Shown here in pieces: positions 1 to 10,649 of a DNA stretch of 64,000 bases. Both the position numbers and the translations under genes were made by a program. Origin of the DNA: Gammaproteobacteria bacterium (GTDB lineage: Bacteria; Pseudomonadota; Gammaproteobacteria; Xanthomonadales; SZUA-36); the NCBI GenBank assembly GCA_021772915.1, contig JAJFLB010000012.1, positions 124,001-188,000 on the forward strand. The letters run 5' to 3'. The notes under the pieces are model-generated. The model was not told the origin of the DNA and searched no databases. It saw nothing but the letters and a program-made list of their open reading frames with translations. Every line of letters begins with the position of its first letter. The first letter of the stretch is position 1.

Positions 1-145
1 TCGTTGACGGTTCCCACCGTCGAAGTCAATTCTGAACTATGAAGTTATAGACAGGTCAAGCACGTACGCAGAAGCCATTATTTGTATTGCGCAGTTTGCA
101 GTGCATGACACCCGAAAAAACTGGGAAGCACAGAAGGCTGCACGC

Positions 146-170
146 AAAAAAAAGCGGCCGAAGCCGCTTA
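146..170 (-). terminator. Rho-independent terminator
   Basis: On the minus strand AGCGGC-TTCG-GCCGCT hairpin (153-168) with UUCG loop followed by a run of T (A-run 146-152 on plus). Confidence 0.8.
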
Positions 171-333
171 TGATCCTGCAATTTATTGTATTTATTGTCG
201 TTTGTTATAGTTTTTGGCAAGCCCCAACAGGAGGGTTGGGCAGTTTATACTCCCTGTTGAAGACCAGGTCAAGCTAACCGCACAAATAAAAGTGTGTCCA
301 CGTCGTTCATTGCACCTGTTGAGGTCGGGCGCT

Positions 334-1149
334 TTAACGACACTCCTGAAACGGCCAGAGCCATTCTCGTGCCGGGTCGCCAAATACGAAAAAATGTGGA
401 TTCAAAAAACTTTCCTTCCGATTGTAAGACAATGAAGTGCCATCAATCTCAACCACTTGACCACCGGCAGCCTCAACTACCGCTTGTGCCGCAGCGGTGT
501 CCCATTCACTGGTGGGACCCGTGCGTGGATAGAAATCTGCCTGGCCTTCTGCTATGTGGCAAAACTTCAGTGAACTGCCCATGCTGACAACTTCAGTGGG
601 TCCCAAATTACGAAGTTGGCTGGCGAGTTCGGGGTTGGCGTGTGAACGGCTGCCGACAACGAGAGCTGGTTCCGCTGCTGGTTGTCTCACTTCAATAGCC
701 ACGGCCTGGTCGGTACCAACCTGCCGCCAGGCACCATGACCCCTTGCACCAAAGTAGCTTGTAGTACTGACTGGTACATGGACAATGCCAAGTACCGGTT
801 GGTGATCACAAATCAGGGCGATATTAACCGTGAACTCCCCGTTGCGATTGATGAATTCCTTGGTGCCATCCAGGGGATCAACCAGCCAGTATTTCTGCCA
901 GTTTCTGCGGGTATGCCAGGGTATATCGGCATGTTCTTCAGAAAGGACCGGGATGTCCGGCCAAAATCGGGTTAACTCAGCCATGATCAATTCATGACTG
1001 GCCAGGTCGGCACGGGTAAGTGGTGAGTCGTCTGCTTTATAAGTGATACCCATGTCCCCGGTGTACCACTTCAGTATGGTCATACCGGCCCGGGAGCTGA
1101 TATCTACCAGGCGGTCCAGGTCTTGCTGAAGATTTTCACCGGTGAGCAT
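334..1149 (-). CDS. cysQ: 3'(2'),5'-bisphosphate nucleotidase CysQ
   Basis: IMPase-superfamily motifs WLVDPLDGTKEFINRNGEFTVNIALI and EWDTAAAQAVVEAAGG; start chosen at internal Met of the 334..1188 ORF. Confidence 0.9.
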   Translation of the reverse strand: MLTGENLQQDLDRLVDISSRAGMTILKWYTGDMGITYKADDSPLTRADLASHELIMAELTRFWPDIPVLSEEHADIPWHTRRNWQKYWLVDPLDGTKEFINRNGEFTVNIALICDHQPVLGIVHVPVSTTSYFGARGHGAWRQVGTDQAVAIEVRQPAAEPALVVGSRSHANPELASQLRNLGPTEVVSMGSSLKFCHIAEGQADFYPRTGPTSEWDTAAAQAVVEAAGGQVVEIDGTSLSYNRKESFLNPHFFVFGDPAREWLWPFQECR

Positions 1150-1245
1150 ATTGCACCTGGCAGCTGGCGAACAAAAACACCCCGGCAATCATGTGATCAC
1201 TTGCTTGCCGGCTGGGCCAGACTGGTGCAGGGTGCGGCGAAAGTG

Positions 1246-1797
1246 TCATTTAGATTCCTGTTGCAGATAGTCTCGCGCGATATACAGGGCGGCGATACTT
1301 CGGCCCTCGGTACAGTCAGGTCGTTGCACCAGTGTATGTAAATCCCTGATTGGCCAGGGAACGATCTCCAGTTCTTCCGGCTCGTCACCAACGAGCTTTT
1401 CCGGGTAGAGATTACGTGCCAGTACCACGTGGGTACTGTGAGACATGTAACCTGGTGCGAGACTTAAGGTAGTCAGTTCATACAGGTCTTCGGCACCGTA
1501 ACCGATCTCTTCTTTGAGTTCCCTTTGTGCGCCCTCCACTATGGATTCATCGGCTTCAAGACGACCTTTTACCAGACCCAGTTCGTAGTGATGGAGCCCC
1601 GCGGCGTACTCCCGCACCAGCAGTACGGTGTCCTCGTCAGGCATCGGTATCACGATAACTGCACCGAGACCCCTGCTGTGCAGACGTTCATAGGTACGTT
1701 TTGCGCCGTTACGAAACTCCAGATCAAGTTGCTCAATACGAAATAGCTTTCCTGGATCAAGGTCACGTTTGGCATGAATTTTTGGAAGTCTTTCCAT
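1246..1797 (-). CDS. nudE: ADP compounds hydrolase NudE (Nudix)
   Basis: Nudix box GRLEADESIVEGAQRELKEEIGYGA; adjacent to cysQ as in many gammaproteobacteria. Confidence 0.9.
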   Translation of the reverse strand: MERLPKIHAKRDLDPGKLFRIEQLDLEFRNGAKRTYERLHSRGLGAVIVIPMPDEDTVLLVREYAAGLHHYELGLVKGRLEADESIVEGAQRELKEEIGYGAEDLYELTTLSLAPGYMSHSTHVVLARNLYPEKLVGDEPEELEIVPWPIRDLHTLVQRPDCTEGRSIAALYIARDYLQQESK

Positions 1798-1803
1798 CGG
1801 GGC

Positions 1804-2595
1804 TCAGTCTCGGTTCAATTCTGTCAACAAGGTTTCATGTAATGGCCGCGTAGCAGCCAGTACCGAGTGTGTATCCAGGCTGATTGGTTGGTTGTCCAGG
1901 TCGGTAAACACCCCGCCCGCTTCTGTAATGATGACGTACAGAGCGGCAATATCCAGGATGTTTACATCGGATTCAATAATGGCATCCAACTGGCCGGCGG
2001 CAAGACGGTGGTAATGGTAATAATCACCGTAACCCCGGGTGCGATTTGCCCGGGACAATACTCTTCCAAGTGCAGGCCAACGATCACCTGCTGCCAGACT
2101 CTGGATGTTGCCTGTGGAAATACTTGCCTGTGAGATGCACTCCACATCACTGACACGCAGGTCCGCATCTTCGCTAAATGCGCCACCGCCACGTGTGGCC
2201 CACACCAGTTCGTTCATTGCTGGTGCGCAGGATACGCCAAGAACCAACTCACCACTGTGCATCAATGCGATCTGGGTAGAAAACATGCCGTAGCCTTTTA
2301 CAAAGCTCTTGGTGCCATCAATGGGGTCCACTAGCCAAAGGTAATCTGCGGCATCGCTATCCCTGCCGTATTCCTCGCCGAAGATGCCATGCTCGGGGTA
2401 AGCTTCCCCAAGTGTTGCACGGATTACCTGTTCTGCGCGGCGGTCAGCTACAGTCACGGGTGTCTGGTCGGCCTTGATTTCAACATCGATCTCGCCGTCA
2501 TAGTAAGACAGGATCAGCTCACGCGCGGCCCTGACGGCTCGTAAGGCCGTGGCAAGCAGTTCTTTCATGGCAGTTTCGGTTATTGCCTGCGGCAT
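1804..2595 (-). CDS. Inositol monophosphatase family protein (histidinol-phosphatase-like)
   Basis: GEEYGRDSD, WLVDPIDGTKSFVKGYGMFSTQIAL motifs; start at internal Met MPQAITETAM. Confidence 0.8.
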   Translation of the reverse strand: MPQAITETAMKELLATALRAVRAARELILSYYDGEIDVEIKADQTPVTVADRRAEQVIRATLGEAYPEHGIFGEEYGRDSDAADYLWLVDPIDGTKSFVKGYGMFSTQIALMHSGELVLGVSCAPAMNELVWATRGGGAFSEDADLRVSDVECISQASISTGNIQSLAAGDRWPALGRVLSRANRTRGYGDYYHYHRLAAGQLDAIIESDVNILDIAALYVIITEAGGVFTDLDNQPISLDTHSVLAATRPLHETLLTELNRD

Positions 2596-2720
2596 GGTTT
2601 GAGTACCCGGTGATCGCTGAACAAGGACTTTGGCAGCTTTGACTCGGTGTTGCTTGCAAGGCTGTGCCGTACTGCCCATGATACCAGACTGCAATTGATT
2701 CCAAAGAAAGTGGTTGGCCT

Positions 2721-4079
2721 ATGAGCGTGGGTAAAAATGAAGCAATCCGGCGCCGTGATCTCGCGGTACTGTGGCATCCAACCACACAGATGAAGGACCA
2801 CGAGTGGCTACCGCTGTTGCCGATTAGGAGTGCTCAGGGTGTGTGGTTGGAAGACATGCAGGGCAAGCGCTATATCGATGCCATCAGTTCCTGGTGGGTC
2901 AACTTGTTTGGCCACGCAAATGAGCATATTAGCGCTGCGGTCAGCGACCAGGCCAGGCGTCTTGAGCATGTCATCCTGGCCGGCGTCACCCACGAGCCGG
3001 CGGTGCAACTGGCAGAGAAGCTGGTCGGGATTACACCACTGGGTCTGGAACGGGTGTTTTTTGCGGATAGTGGTGCCTCCGCTGTTGAAATCGCACTGAA
3101 GATGAGTTTTCACTACTGGCACAATCGCGGCGAACCCGACCGCGTGCGTTTTGTGACATTATCCAACAGTTACCATGGAGATACGCTCGGAGCGCTAAGC
3201 GTTGGTGATGCCGGCTTGTTCAAGGCGGCTTATGAGCCCCTGTTGATGGACCCCCTGGTTGCACCCAGTCCGGATTGTTTTGGCTTGCCGCGGGGGCAGT
3301 GGGATGAGCACGCCGATCAGAAACTGGTGGAAATGGATGAGTTGTTGGCTTCGCACGAGGGTGAGATTTGTGCAGTTATTATCGAACCGCTGGTGCAGTG
3401 TGCCGGCGGCATGCGGATGTACCCACCTGCATACCTGAGTGGTCTGCGAGTTTTATGTGACAAGTACCGGGTGCACCTGATAGCTGATGAAATCGCGGTT
3501 GGCTTCGGCCGGACCGGAAGTATGTTTGCCTGCGAGCAGGGCGGGATCTCACCGGACTTCATGTGTCTTTCAAAGGGCCTGACCGGGGGTTACCTGCCGA
3601 TGTCGGCGGTGCTGACCAGCAACTTGGTTTATCAGGAGTTTTACGCTGAATACATTTCGCTCAGGGGCTTTTTGCATTCACACAGTTACACCGGTAATGC
3701 GCTGGCTTGCGCAGCAGCACTGGCCACTCTGGAGTTGTTTGAAGAGCGAGAGGTGTTGGCGGATAACCTTGTATTGGCCCAACACATGTTGACCGCTATC
3801 GAGCCATTGCAGGATCACCCGCATGTGGGGGATATACGACAGACCGGCATGATACTCGCCGTGGAGATGGTGGAACGGCGCGACCCCATGTTGCAGTACG
3901 ACTGGAAACAGCGTCGAGGCATGCGGGTGTATGAGCATGCACTGGATCAAGGGGTCTTGTTGAGACCGGTCGGTAATGTGGTTTATTTTATGCCCCCTTA
4001 CATCATCAATGAGGGTGAAATCGACCTGATGGCAAGGGCCGCTATCGATGGTATTGAACTGGCGACCGGTACGTCTTGA
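2721..4079 (+). CDS. bioA: Adenosylmethionine--8-amino-7-oxononanoate aminotransferase
   Basis: Class III aminotransferase; LWHPTTQMKDHE, SSWWVNLFGHAN, IADEIAVGFGRTG, LSKGLTGGYLP motifs typical of BioA. Confidence 0.93.
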   Translation: MSVGKNEAIRRRDLAVLWHPTTQMKDHEWLPLLPIRSAQGVWLEDMQGKRYIDAISSWWVNLFGHANEHISAAVSDQARRLEHVILAGVTHEPAVQLAEKLVGITPLGLERVFFADSGASAVEIALKMSFHYWHNRGEPDRVRFVTLSNSYHGDTLGALSVGDAGLFKAAYEPLLMDPLVAPSPDCFGLPRGQWDEHADQKLVEMDELLASHEGEICAVIIEPLVQCAGGMRMYPPAYLSGLRVLCDKYRVHLIADEIAVGFGRTGSMFACEQGGISPDFMCLSKGLTGGYLPMSAVLTSNLVYQEFYAEYISLRGFLHSHSYTGNALACAAALATLELFEEREVLADNLVLAQHMLTAIEPLQDHPHVGDIRQTGMILAVEMVERRDPMLQYDWKQRRGMRVYEHALDQGVLLRPVGNVVYFMPPYIINEGEIDLMARAAIDGIELATGTS

Positions 4080-4161
4080 AAAGATCAAGCCAGCCTCAGC
4101 GGCCGCTGTGTTGTCCGGGTGTCCCCGCACCGCAATCCGCGTGTCGACGAGGTGCTGTTTG

Positions 4162-4908
4162 ATGCGCCATTCCCGGGTTTATACGTCGCAGACATTGGCG
4201 TCTGGTGACACTGTCAGCTTGGATAAATCAGCAAGTCATTACCTGGCTGATGTGTTAAGGGTGTTAGAGGGTGACATTGTGACTTTGTTCAATGGAAACG
4301 GTAGCGACTACCAGGGTGTAGTCTGCGAGATGCAGCGCCACCGTGTAAAAGTCAGGCTGACGCGTAGCCGGGTACCCGACAATGAATCCCGGCTAAAGAT
4401 AACGCTGATACAGGCCATCACCAGAAGCCAACGTATGGACTACGCGTTGCAAAAAGCCACTGAGCTCGGGGTGAGCAGTATTCAGCCATTGATGAGTAGC
4501 CGGGTCGAGGTTCGACTGGACGAGAAAAGACAGGCGAATCGGCTGGCTCATTGGCGTACGGTGGTTACCTCGGCCTGTGAACAATCTGGCCGGGCGGTTG
4601 TGCCGGAGATTCTGACCCCCTGTTCATTGCAGACCTGGCTTGCAGGTGCAACAAAGGTTGGGTCAGAGAGTGCGTCCGGGCGACTGGTGCTGGTTCCTCG
4701 GGCAGGGCTCAAATTGTCTGACTACGCCCTAAGTCATAAGGCCGTGTCCGTGTTTGTTGGTCCCGAGGGCGGTTTCAGCAAAGAGGAGTTGCAGTCGTTG
4801 CACGCAGCGGCCGTAACGGGTGTATCTCTGGGGCCAAGAATTTTGCGTACTGAAACAGCCGGTCCTGTGGCTATCGCGCTGCTGCAGGCAAAAGCAGGTG
4901 ATTTGTAG
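4162..4908 (+). CDS. rsmE: 16S rRNA (uracil(1498)-N(3))-methyltransferase RsmE
   Basis: FVGPEGGFSKEEL and LGPRILRTETA motifs; start set to MRHSRVYTS inside the 4048..4908 ORF. Confidence 0.92.
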   Translation: MRHSRVYTSQTLASGDTVSLDKSASHYLADVLRVLEGDIVTLFNGNGSDYQGVVCEMQRHRVKVRLTRSRVPDNESRLKITLIQAITRSQRMDYALQKATELGVSSIQPLMSSRVEVRLDEKRQANRLAHWRTVVTSACEQSGRAVVPEILTPCSLQTWLAGATKVGSESASGRLVLVPRAGLKLSDYALSHKAVSVFVGPEGGFSKEELQSLHAAAVTGVSLGPRILRTETAGPVAIALLQAKAGDL

Positions 4909-4922
4909 GTGCTACCAGTACA

Positions 4923-5384
4923 CTAACTACCGTATGCTGCCTGTTCCACGATGTGTGTCAGTTCCCGCAGTTCCGGTATCAGTGCAGTCTGCCCCTCAAT
5001 AGTGACCTTGCTGTGTAAAGCCTCGGGTAATCCTTCGGTTTGGCTTTCAACCAGCGTCCCGGCATTCACCGTTTTAAGTTTTGGCACACCCTGAATGACC
5101 AGACCGATGTAGTAGACCTGTGTTGATTCTCCCATGGTCTTGATGATAAGAATTCGTGCTTCCGGTGTAACTGCATTGCCTGCTTTGGCGTCAAGCAGTT
5201 TCAAGTAGCTGATGATTGGCACCTGCCAGCCTTGCCAGGCCAACTCACCCAGCAACCATTTCGGAGCTTCTTTGAAGGGCTCGGGCGGCGTGTAAGGCAG
5301 TACTTCCGCCACGGTGGTACTCGGAAGCAACACATGGTTTTCCGTCAGAGCTGCTATTACGGTACGAATTTCCTTATCAGTCAT
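4923..5384 (-). CDS. CheW-like chemosensory protein (ChpC-like)
   Basis: CheW-like length and pattern (PYTPPEPFKEAPKWLLGELAWQGWQVPIISYLKLL), immediately downstream of the ChpA-like kinase. Confidence 0.7.
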   Translation of the reverse strand: MTDKEIRTVIAALTENHVLLPSTTVAEVLPYTPPEPFKEAPKWLLGELAWQGWQVPIISYLKLLDAKAGNAVTPEARILIIKTMGESTQVYYIGLVIQGVPKLKTVNAGTLVESQTEGLPEALHSKVTIEGQTALIPELRELTHIVEQAAYGS

Positions 5385-5385
5385 A

Positions 5386-8300
5386 TCAAGTCCGATCAGT
5401 GCCCAGTAGTCTGTCTACCTCGGAGATCAGTTCCGATTCTTTGTACGGTTTGGAAATATATGCATTGGCACCCGCTTTTTTTCCGCGTTCGCAGTGCTTC
5501 TTACCTGTACGGGAAGTGATCATGATGATGGGGATTTCTCGCAGCCTGGAATCAGTGCGGACGTATTCTGCGAGTTGGTAGCCATCCATACGTGGCATTT
5601 CCACATCCAGCAAAAGAAGTTCAGGAACCCTTTCCTGCATTTGTTCCATGGCGTCCATCCCGTCTCTTGCGGTGAAAACTTCAATATTGTGTCCCTCCAG
5701 CACGCGCGAGGTTACTTTTCGCATCGTGATGGAGTCGTCAACGACCAGGGCCAGGGGTTGTTTTGAATCGGCATCAACTGTTAGCTCGGGTGGTGCGGGG
5801 CGACTGGTGTCCGTCAACGCACGCCGGATTAGCGGACCGGAGTCAATAATGACCACGACCTGCCCATCGCCGGAAATGGTACCTCCTAAAATGCCGGGCA
5901 CACTACTAATCTGCGGCCCGACCGGCTTGATGACAATTTCTTTGTGTTCCAGAAGTTCCGGTACCCGGAAGGCAGCCCGTTGGTTACCAGCCTTGATCAT
6001 TAGAATGGAAACAGTGTTATTACCTATTGGCGTTGATGGTTCGCTCAGCAACGGCTCCAGCTCGATAACGGGGTACTGCTGTCCACTGAACCCGTAAGTC
6101 GGTTGGTCGTTTTCGTATAAGGCCTGGTACTCGGCAGGCTTTATACGTGCCACACCCGTGACGCTGGCCAATGGGATCAGATACTGGCGTTGGCCGGCAA
6201 TGACACCGATGGCCTGCATCACCGCAAGGGTAAATGGAATCCGAATGGTAAACAGACTGCCTTTGCCGGTTTCCGAATCGATCTCAATAGAGCCGCCAAC
6301 CTGCTTTATTTCGCTGTTCACAACGTCCATGCCAACACCGCGACCAGCCAGCGCGGTCACCTTCTTGGATGTTGAGAATCCACTTTGCAGGATTAGCTGT
6401 AGCAATTGCTGAGGTTCCGGTTTGGCCTTTTTGTCAATTAACTCCAGTTCGATGGCGCGTTTTTTGATGGCAACCAGATCCATGCCAGCACCATCATCCT
6501 CTACACGGACAACAAATTCAGTCGCCTCAGCGGCAACCGTTATGCACAGTTCACCTTCTTCGGGCTTGTTGAGTTTTTTCCGCACTTTGGCAGATTCAAT
6601 GCCATGCACTATGGCATTTCTGATCAGGTGTTCCAGGGGTGCCGTGATTCTCTCCAGCACGTTGCGGTCGAGTTGATCACCAGCACCTGCCATGCGTAAC
6701 TGCAGCCGTGTTTTTTTACCGGTTTCGCCGGCAGCGGTACGGACGATGCGGCGCAGACGAGGGGCGATGGTGCTGAAGTGCACCATGCGGGTCTGCATCA
6801 GACGCTCCTGCAACTCGGTATTGACCCGGGATTGCTTTACCAGCAGGGCTTCGGACTTGCGTGCACTTTTATCCAGTAATTCCTGTAGGTTTAAGAGGTC
6901 GGCTACGGACTCGGACAGACTGCGTGACAATTGCTGTATTGGAGAGAAGTGGTCCAGCTCCAGTGGATCGAACCCCTCCTCATCCTTCCGGATGTCCTGT
7001 GGGTAGCGCGAACGAATCTGTGTTTCGGTTTCAATTTCGAGTTTGCGAAATTGGTCCCTTAATCTTGTGACAGTTTCATCAGACTCTTTCAGGCACTCAC
7101 GCAGGTGACTGAATTGTTGCTCCATACGCGACCGAAAAATACTAATTTCGCCAGCGCAATTGACCAGTGAGTCAAGTAGTTCCGCGTTGACCCGGATTGG
7201 CTGTTGGCCCCTGGGGGCCTCTTCAGGCCTTTCTGCAACATCAAGCTCGTCAGTTTTGGTAGCGTCAACCGGGGTCTCCTCCACTTCATCGGGTGCTGAT
7301 TCGGTAGTGACGGCCTGGTCCGAGTCAACCACAGGTGGAATCTGGCTCGTTGCAAAATCGTCAAGCTGTTGCTCGGACTCTGCCGGCATTCCTTCAGCAT
7401 GTGATGCGCTTTTCTGAGTGGCTTGTTCTGTCCACTTGTGCAGACGGTCGCAGCCTTGTTCAAGCGACTCGATGACGGCAGTGGACGGTGAGACCAGCTG
7501 ACCCGCCACACGTTCCAGTAGTGTCTCCATCGAATGGCTGAGGTCTCCCAGGGCAATCATGCCTGCCATGCGTGCACCACCCTTGAGGGTGTGTATTTCA
7601 CGTTGAAGGTTCTTCACCAGCTCCAGGTTTGACAGGTCATCGCGCCAAGTGTCGAGCAACGAATCACAGCGTTCCAGGATATCCGCAGCTTCTTCCAGAA
7701 AAATATTGAGTATGTCGGTGTCAACGGGCTCGATTTCGGTATCTGGCTCTCGATCCTCTGGCGAATCTCTCTTTTCTTCTTTGATTGTCTTCTCTGACTC
7801 GACCGTGTCTTGTGGGGGTTTTTCAAACTTCTCGTATTCAAGAGCCAGGGCATCGAGTTGCTCAATCTGCTTGTCTTCGTCCAATTCCAGCTGAATTTCC
7901 AGATCACCTGCCTGAACCGCAAGGCAGGTTTCAAAGTGTGCCAGGCTGGTAGCGATCAACCACAGATCAGTATTGCCGAAAGCTTTGCCACTGATGCGTT
8001 GCGCTTCGAGGAGCCTTTGCACGGATTTCGCAATGTCTGTTTCGCGGCTCACCTGAGCTGATGCCGTGGTTTGCACAACGGCGTCTATGGCGCTGATTTG
8101 CTCATCTGTGGCCACGTAAGTCCGGTCTTTTGAGATACTGTCCATCAGACCATTCAAAACCACCAGCGTGTCTGTCAGGCCTTGTCGTTCAGAAACTTTT
8201 GCGGTGTCCTTGGTCGATATCCTGGTGACTGCAACATCGCCTTTCTTACGGTTGGCGCGTGCAGCGGTTGCACTATCTGGCATCAGTGGGGCAAAAGTTG

Positions 8301-10578
8301 CCGGCAACTCACTGTCTAACAGATTCCAATCAGGTGTCTTGCCCCTTCCGACGTATTCGGCCTGTCGACCAAGCGCTTTGATGGCGCTGGTACTGAGTTC
8401 CGAAGGCTGTTGTTGCAAGCGTTGCTTTAAGGCGGGTAGTGCGTGTGCTGACAACAGTACGATGGTGCCGACATCACCAATGGCTTCAATATTGTTATCC
8501 AACAGGGCGCTAATCATTGCCTCGATTTGCCCGGCAAAATTCCCCAATTCATCGGCACCCACCACGCGTCCACTACCCTTGAGTGTGTGAAAGCCGCGGC
8601 AGATTTCCGCCATCAGTTCAGAGTCGTCCTGACTTTGCATCCAGTGTGGGATTTGCTCATTCAAAAGGGCGGAGACGGATTCGTACTCCTCAAGGAATAT
8701 TTCGAGTAATTTCGGGTCGGCCGCAACTGCTGACATTTCATCTGTAGCGGGTGATTGGGTCTTTTCTGGTGCCTTTGTTTCTGCTGGTTGTTCCGGATCC
8801 CTATCAGGACTGGGCGACAGTGTCTCTACCGCGGAAGTTGCATCCTCATCGACCGGTAGCCGTTCAAGGCGTTGTTTGAGAATATCAAGATAACGGAGGT
8901 GATCGCCTTGTTCGTCTCTGGATCCGGCGAGGTAAAGCTCGAGTGCTGCAATTGCATCAACGACGACCTCAAGCCGGTCGGACTCTGCTACCTGTGAGGA
9001 CTCGTTGACTTGCAATACAACTGCCAGGGCATTGCCAAGTTGAAGTACCAGCGGTGCTATTTCGGTCTCGCCGACCATTTCCAGGGCGCCCGCGATATGC
9101 CCCAGACCAATCTCATAATCAGCACCCTCATGACCTTCAAGATGCTGACGCACCGCTTCCTGCACCTCCTGAATACTGCTAACTGTCTCGTTAAGCAGAC
9201 ACCCCCGTATGCGATGTTGTTCGGCTGCGGGCAGTTCGATGTAGCCCTCGTTTTCTTCTTCCAGGAGTGGCTCACCCAGTGTATTGATTTGCTCATCCAG
9301 AACCGACTCCACCTGGATCAACTTGGTTGCCAATTCCAACAATTGTGATTCTTGTAACGGGCCATCAATATTGCTTACTGAATCAGCATCCGGTTCAGCA
9401 GTGCTCACAAATGCAGACATCAATTCCTCTATGGATTGCGAGGAATCCGCCAGGCCCATCATTTGTAGCGTGTCACGGAGTTTTGACAGCGCTTCGAAGC
9501 TCTGGCGACGCCTGCCGGGCTCAATATTACCTGTTCGAAGCTCAAGATCCAGTGCATCCTTGACCAGTGAAAGCTCGTCTCGGACTGCTGCTCCCAGCGA
9601 CTGATAAAGCTCCCGGCTATGACCACTAACCGCGCCCTGGGCTCTGCTCAGCACATCCGGCTCGGGAACCAGGTCCCTTAAGTGAAACCGCTCTATCAGC
9701 AGATCTACACCAGCATTACCGGGCCTGGCTTGTGCAGTATGGAACAATAACGCCTGTGATATGGCGTTGACCGAGTCACTATCAGCGGCTCCCTCCCCAT
9801 TTTCTGCTATTACCTTGAGATGGAGGCTTAACCGCGACAACAATCGGCGCAGATTTAGGTCGTTATCAGTAACCTTGTCAAGCAATCCACCGATGACCTC
9901 GGCGGCTATCCACCACAGTCTCCGTAAACTGGTTCCTTCCGCCCTCCGTTGTAAGGTCGCGCACACTGATTGCAGGGGTGAGAGCAGGTCAAGGTTCTCC
10001 TGGTCTTGTAACCACAGGAGCAAAGCACTTTCGTATTGCTGACACATACGCTGTGCGAGCACCTGGAAGGACTCATCATTGGCCGCAGCATGACGATTGC
10101 CGCCCTGCTTGTCATTTGAAGAATCCAGTTCCGGCAGTGGAACATCGAGGTCGGGTGCGAACAGTGCTGCTTCAGATACCACATCGGCGTCATGGGTGGC
10201 ACGTAATTCGTTGATTACTGGTAGCAATAGCACGGGCAGGTCATGATGACCGGCCTGTAAGCGGTCCAGATAAGACGGCACCACCACGATGGCATTCATC
10301 AGCGCGCCAAAGGCTTCTTCGCGGTCGCGGGTACCCTCGTTTTCGAGTTCCTTACAAACTGCAATCATCTCTTCGACGACGGGTGTAACACCTTGAAAAA
10401 CCAGTGTCCGGAAAATGAAGTTCAGTTCGGTGAGGTTTTCAGCAGTGTGTCTGATCCCACTCCCAATATGAGTACTCTCGGCCACGTTTTCTAATTGCGC
10501 ACGGATCTGATCCAGGTGCTTATCCAGGTCAGGGCGCACCCAGCTCAATATAGTGCTTGTGTTTGAGCCCCCAGGCAT
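5386..10578 (-). CDS. chpA: Pil-Chp hybrid histidine kinase/response regulator ChpA/PilL (1730 aa)
   Basis: Multiple HPt motifs (HTLKGSGRVVGADELG, HTLKGGARMAGM), CheA-type kinase (HLIRNAIVHGIE, DDGAGMD, GRGVGMDVV), CheW domain, C-terminal REC (VVDDSITMRKVTSRVLEGH...LLLDVEMPRMDGY...SKPY). Confidence 0.93.
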   Translation of the reverse strand: MPGGSNTSTILSWVRPDLDKHLDQIRAQLENVAESTHIGSGIRHTAENLTELNFIFRTLVFQGVTPVVEEMIAVCKELENEGTRDREEAFGALMNAIVVVPSYLDRLQAGHHDLPVLLLPVINELRATHDADVVSEAALFAPDLDVPLPELDSSNDKQGGNRHAAANDESFQVLAQRMCQQYESALLLWLQDQENLDLLSPLQSVCATLQRRAEGTSLRRLWWIAAEVIGGLLDKVTDNDLNLRRLLSRLSLHLKVIAENGEGAADSDSVNAISQALLFHTAQARPGNAGVDLLIERFHLRDLVPEPDVLSRAQGAVSGHSRELYQSLGAAVRDELSLVKDALDLELRTGNIEPGRRRQSFEALSKLRDTLQMMGLADSSQSIEELMSAFVSTAEPDADSVSNIDGPLQESQLLELATKLIQVESVLDEQINTLGEPLLEEENEGYIELPAAEQHRIRGCLLNETVSSIQEVQEAVRQHLEGHEGADYEIGLGHIAGALEMVGETEIAPLVLQLGNALAVVLQVNESSQVAESDRLEVVVDAIAALELYLAGSRDEQGDHLRYLDILKQRLERLPVDEDATSAVETLSPSPDRDPEQPAETKAPEKTQSPATDEMSAVAADPKLLEIFLEEYESVSALLNEQIPHWMQSQDDSELMAEICRGFHTLKGSGRVVGADELGNFAGQIEAMISALLDNNIEAIGDVGTIVLLSAHALPALKQRLQQQPSELSTSAIKALGRQAEYVGRGKTPDWNLLDSELPATFAPLMPDSATAARANRKKGDVAVTRISTKDTAKVSERQGLTDTLVVLNGLMDSISKDRTYVATDEQISAIDAVVQTTASAQVSRETDIAKSVQRLLEAQRISGKAFGNTDLWLIATSLAHFETCLAVQAGDLEIQLELDEDKQIEQLDALALEYEKFEKPPQDTVESEKTIKEEKRDSPEDREPDTEIEPVDTDILNIFLEEAADILERCDSLLDTWRDDLSNLELVKNLQREIHTLKGGARMAGMIALGDLSHSMETLLERVAGQLVSPSTAVIESLEQGCDRLHKWTEQATQKSASHAEGMPAESEQQLDDFATSQIPPVVDSDQAVTTESAPDEVEETPVDATKTDELDVAERPEEAPRGQQPIRVNAELLDSLVNCAGEISIFRSRMEQQFSHLRECLKESDETVTRLRDQFRKLEIETETQIRSRYPQDIRKDEEGFDPLELDHFSPIQQLSRSLSESVADLLNLQELLDKSARKSEALLVKQSRVNTELQERLMQTRMVHFSTIAPRLRRIVRTAAGETGKKTRLQLRMAGAGDQLDRNVLERITAPLEHLIRNAIVHGIESAKVRKKLNKPEEGELCITVAAEATEFVVRVEDDGAGMDLVAIKKRAIELELIDKKAKPEPQQLLQLILQSGFSTSKKVTALAGRGVGMDVVNSEIKQVGGSIEIDSETGKGSLFTIRIPFTLAVMQAIGVIAGQRQYLIPLASVTGVARIKPAEYQALYENDQPTYGFSGQQYPVIELEPLLSEPSTPIGNNTVSILMIKAGNQRAAFRVPELLEHKEIVIKPVGPQISSVPGILGGTISGDGQVVVIIDSGPLIRRALTDTSRPAPPELTVDADSKQPLALVVDDSITMRKVTSRVLEGHNIEVFTARDGMDAMEQMQERVPELLLLDVEMPRMDGYQLAEYVRTDSRLREIPIIMITSRTGKKHCERGKKAGANAYISKPYKESELISEVDRLLGTDRT

Positions 10579-10649
10579 TACCAGCCAATTGCAGTGTGAC
10601 GGTTTAACACGTTACGTTTCTCGGGGATGATCAATACAGGCGGCACGGT

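Noticed and set aside
192-587. Small ORFs 192..383, 214..435, 294..587 and similar opposite-strand ORFs throughout
   Set aside because: They overlap confidently called genes or a terminator region, have no recognisable domains and look like antisense/random ORFs.
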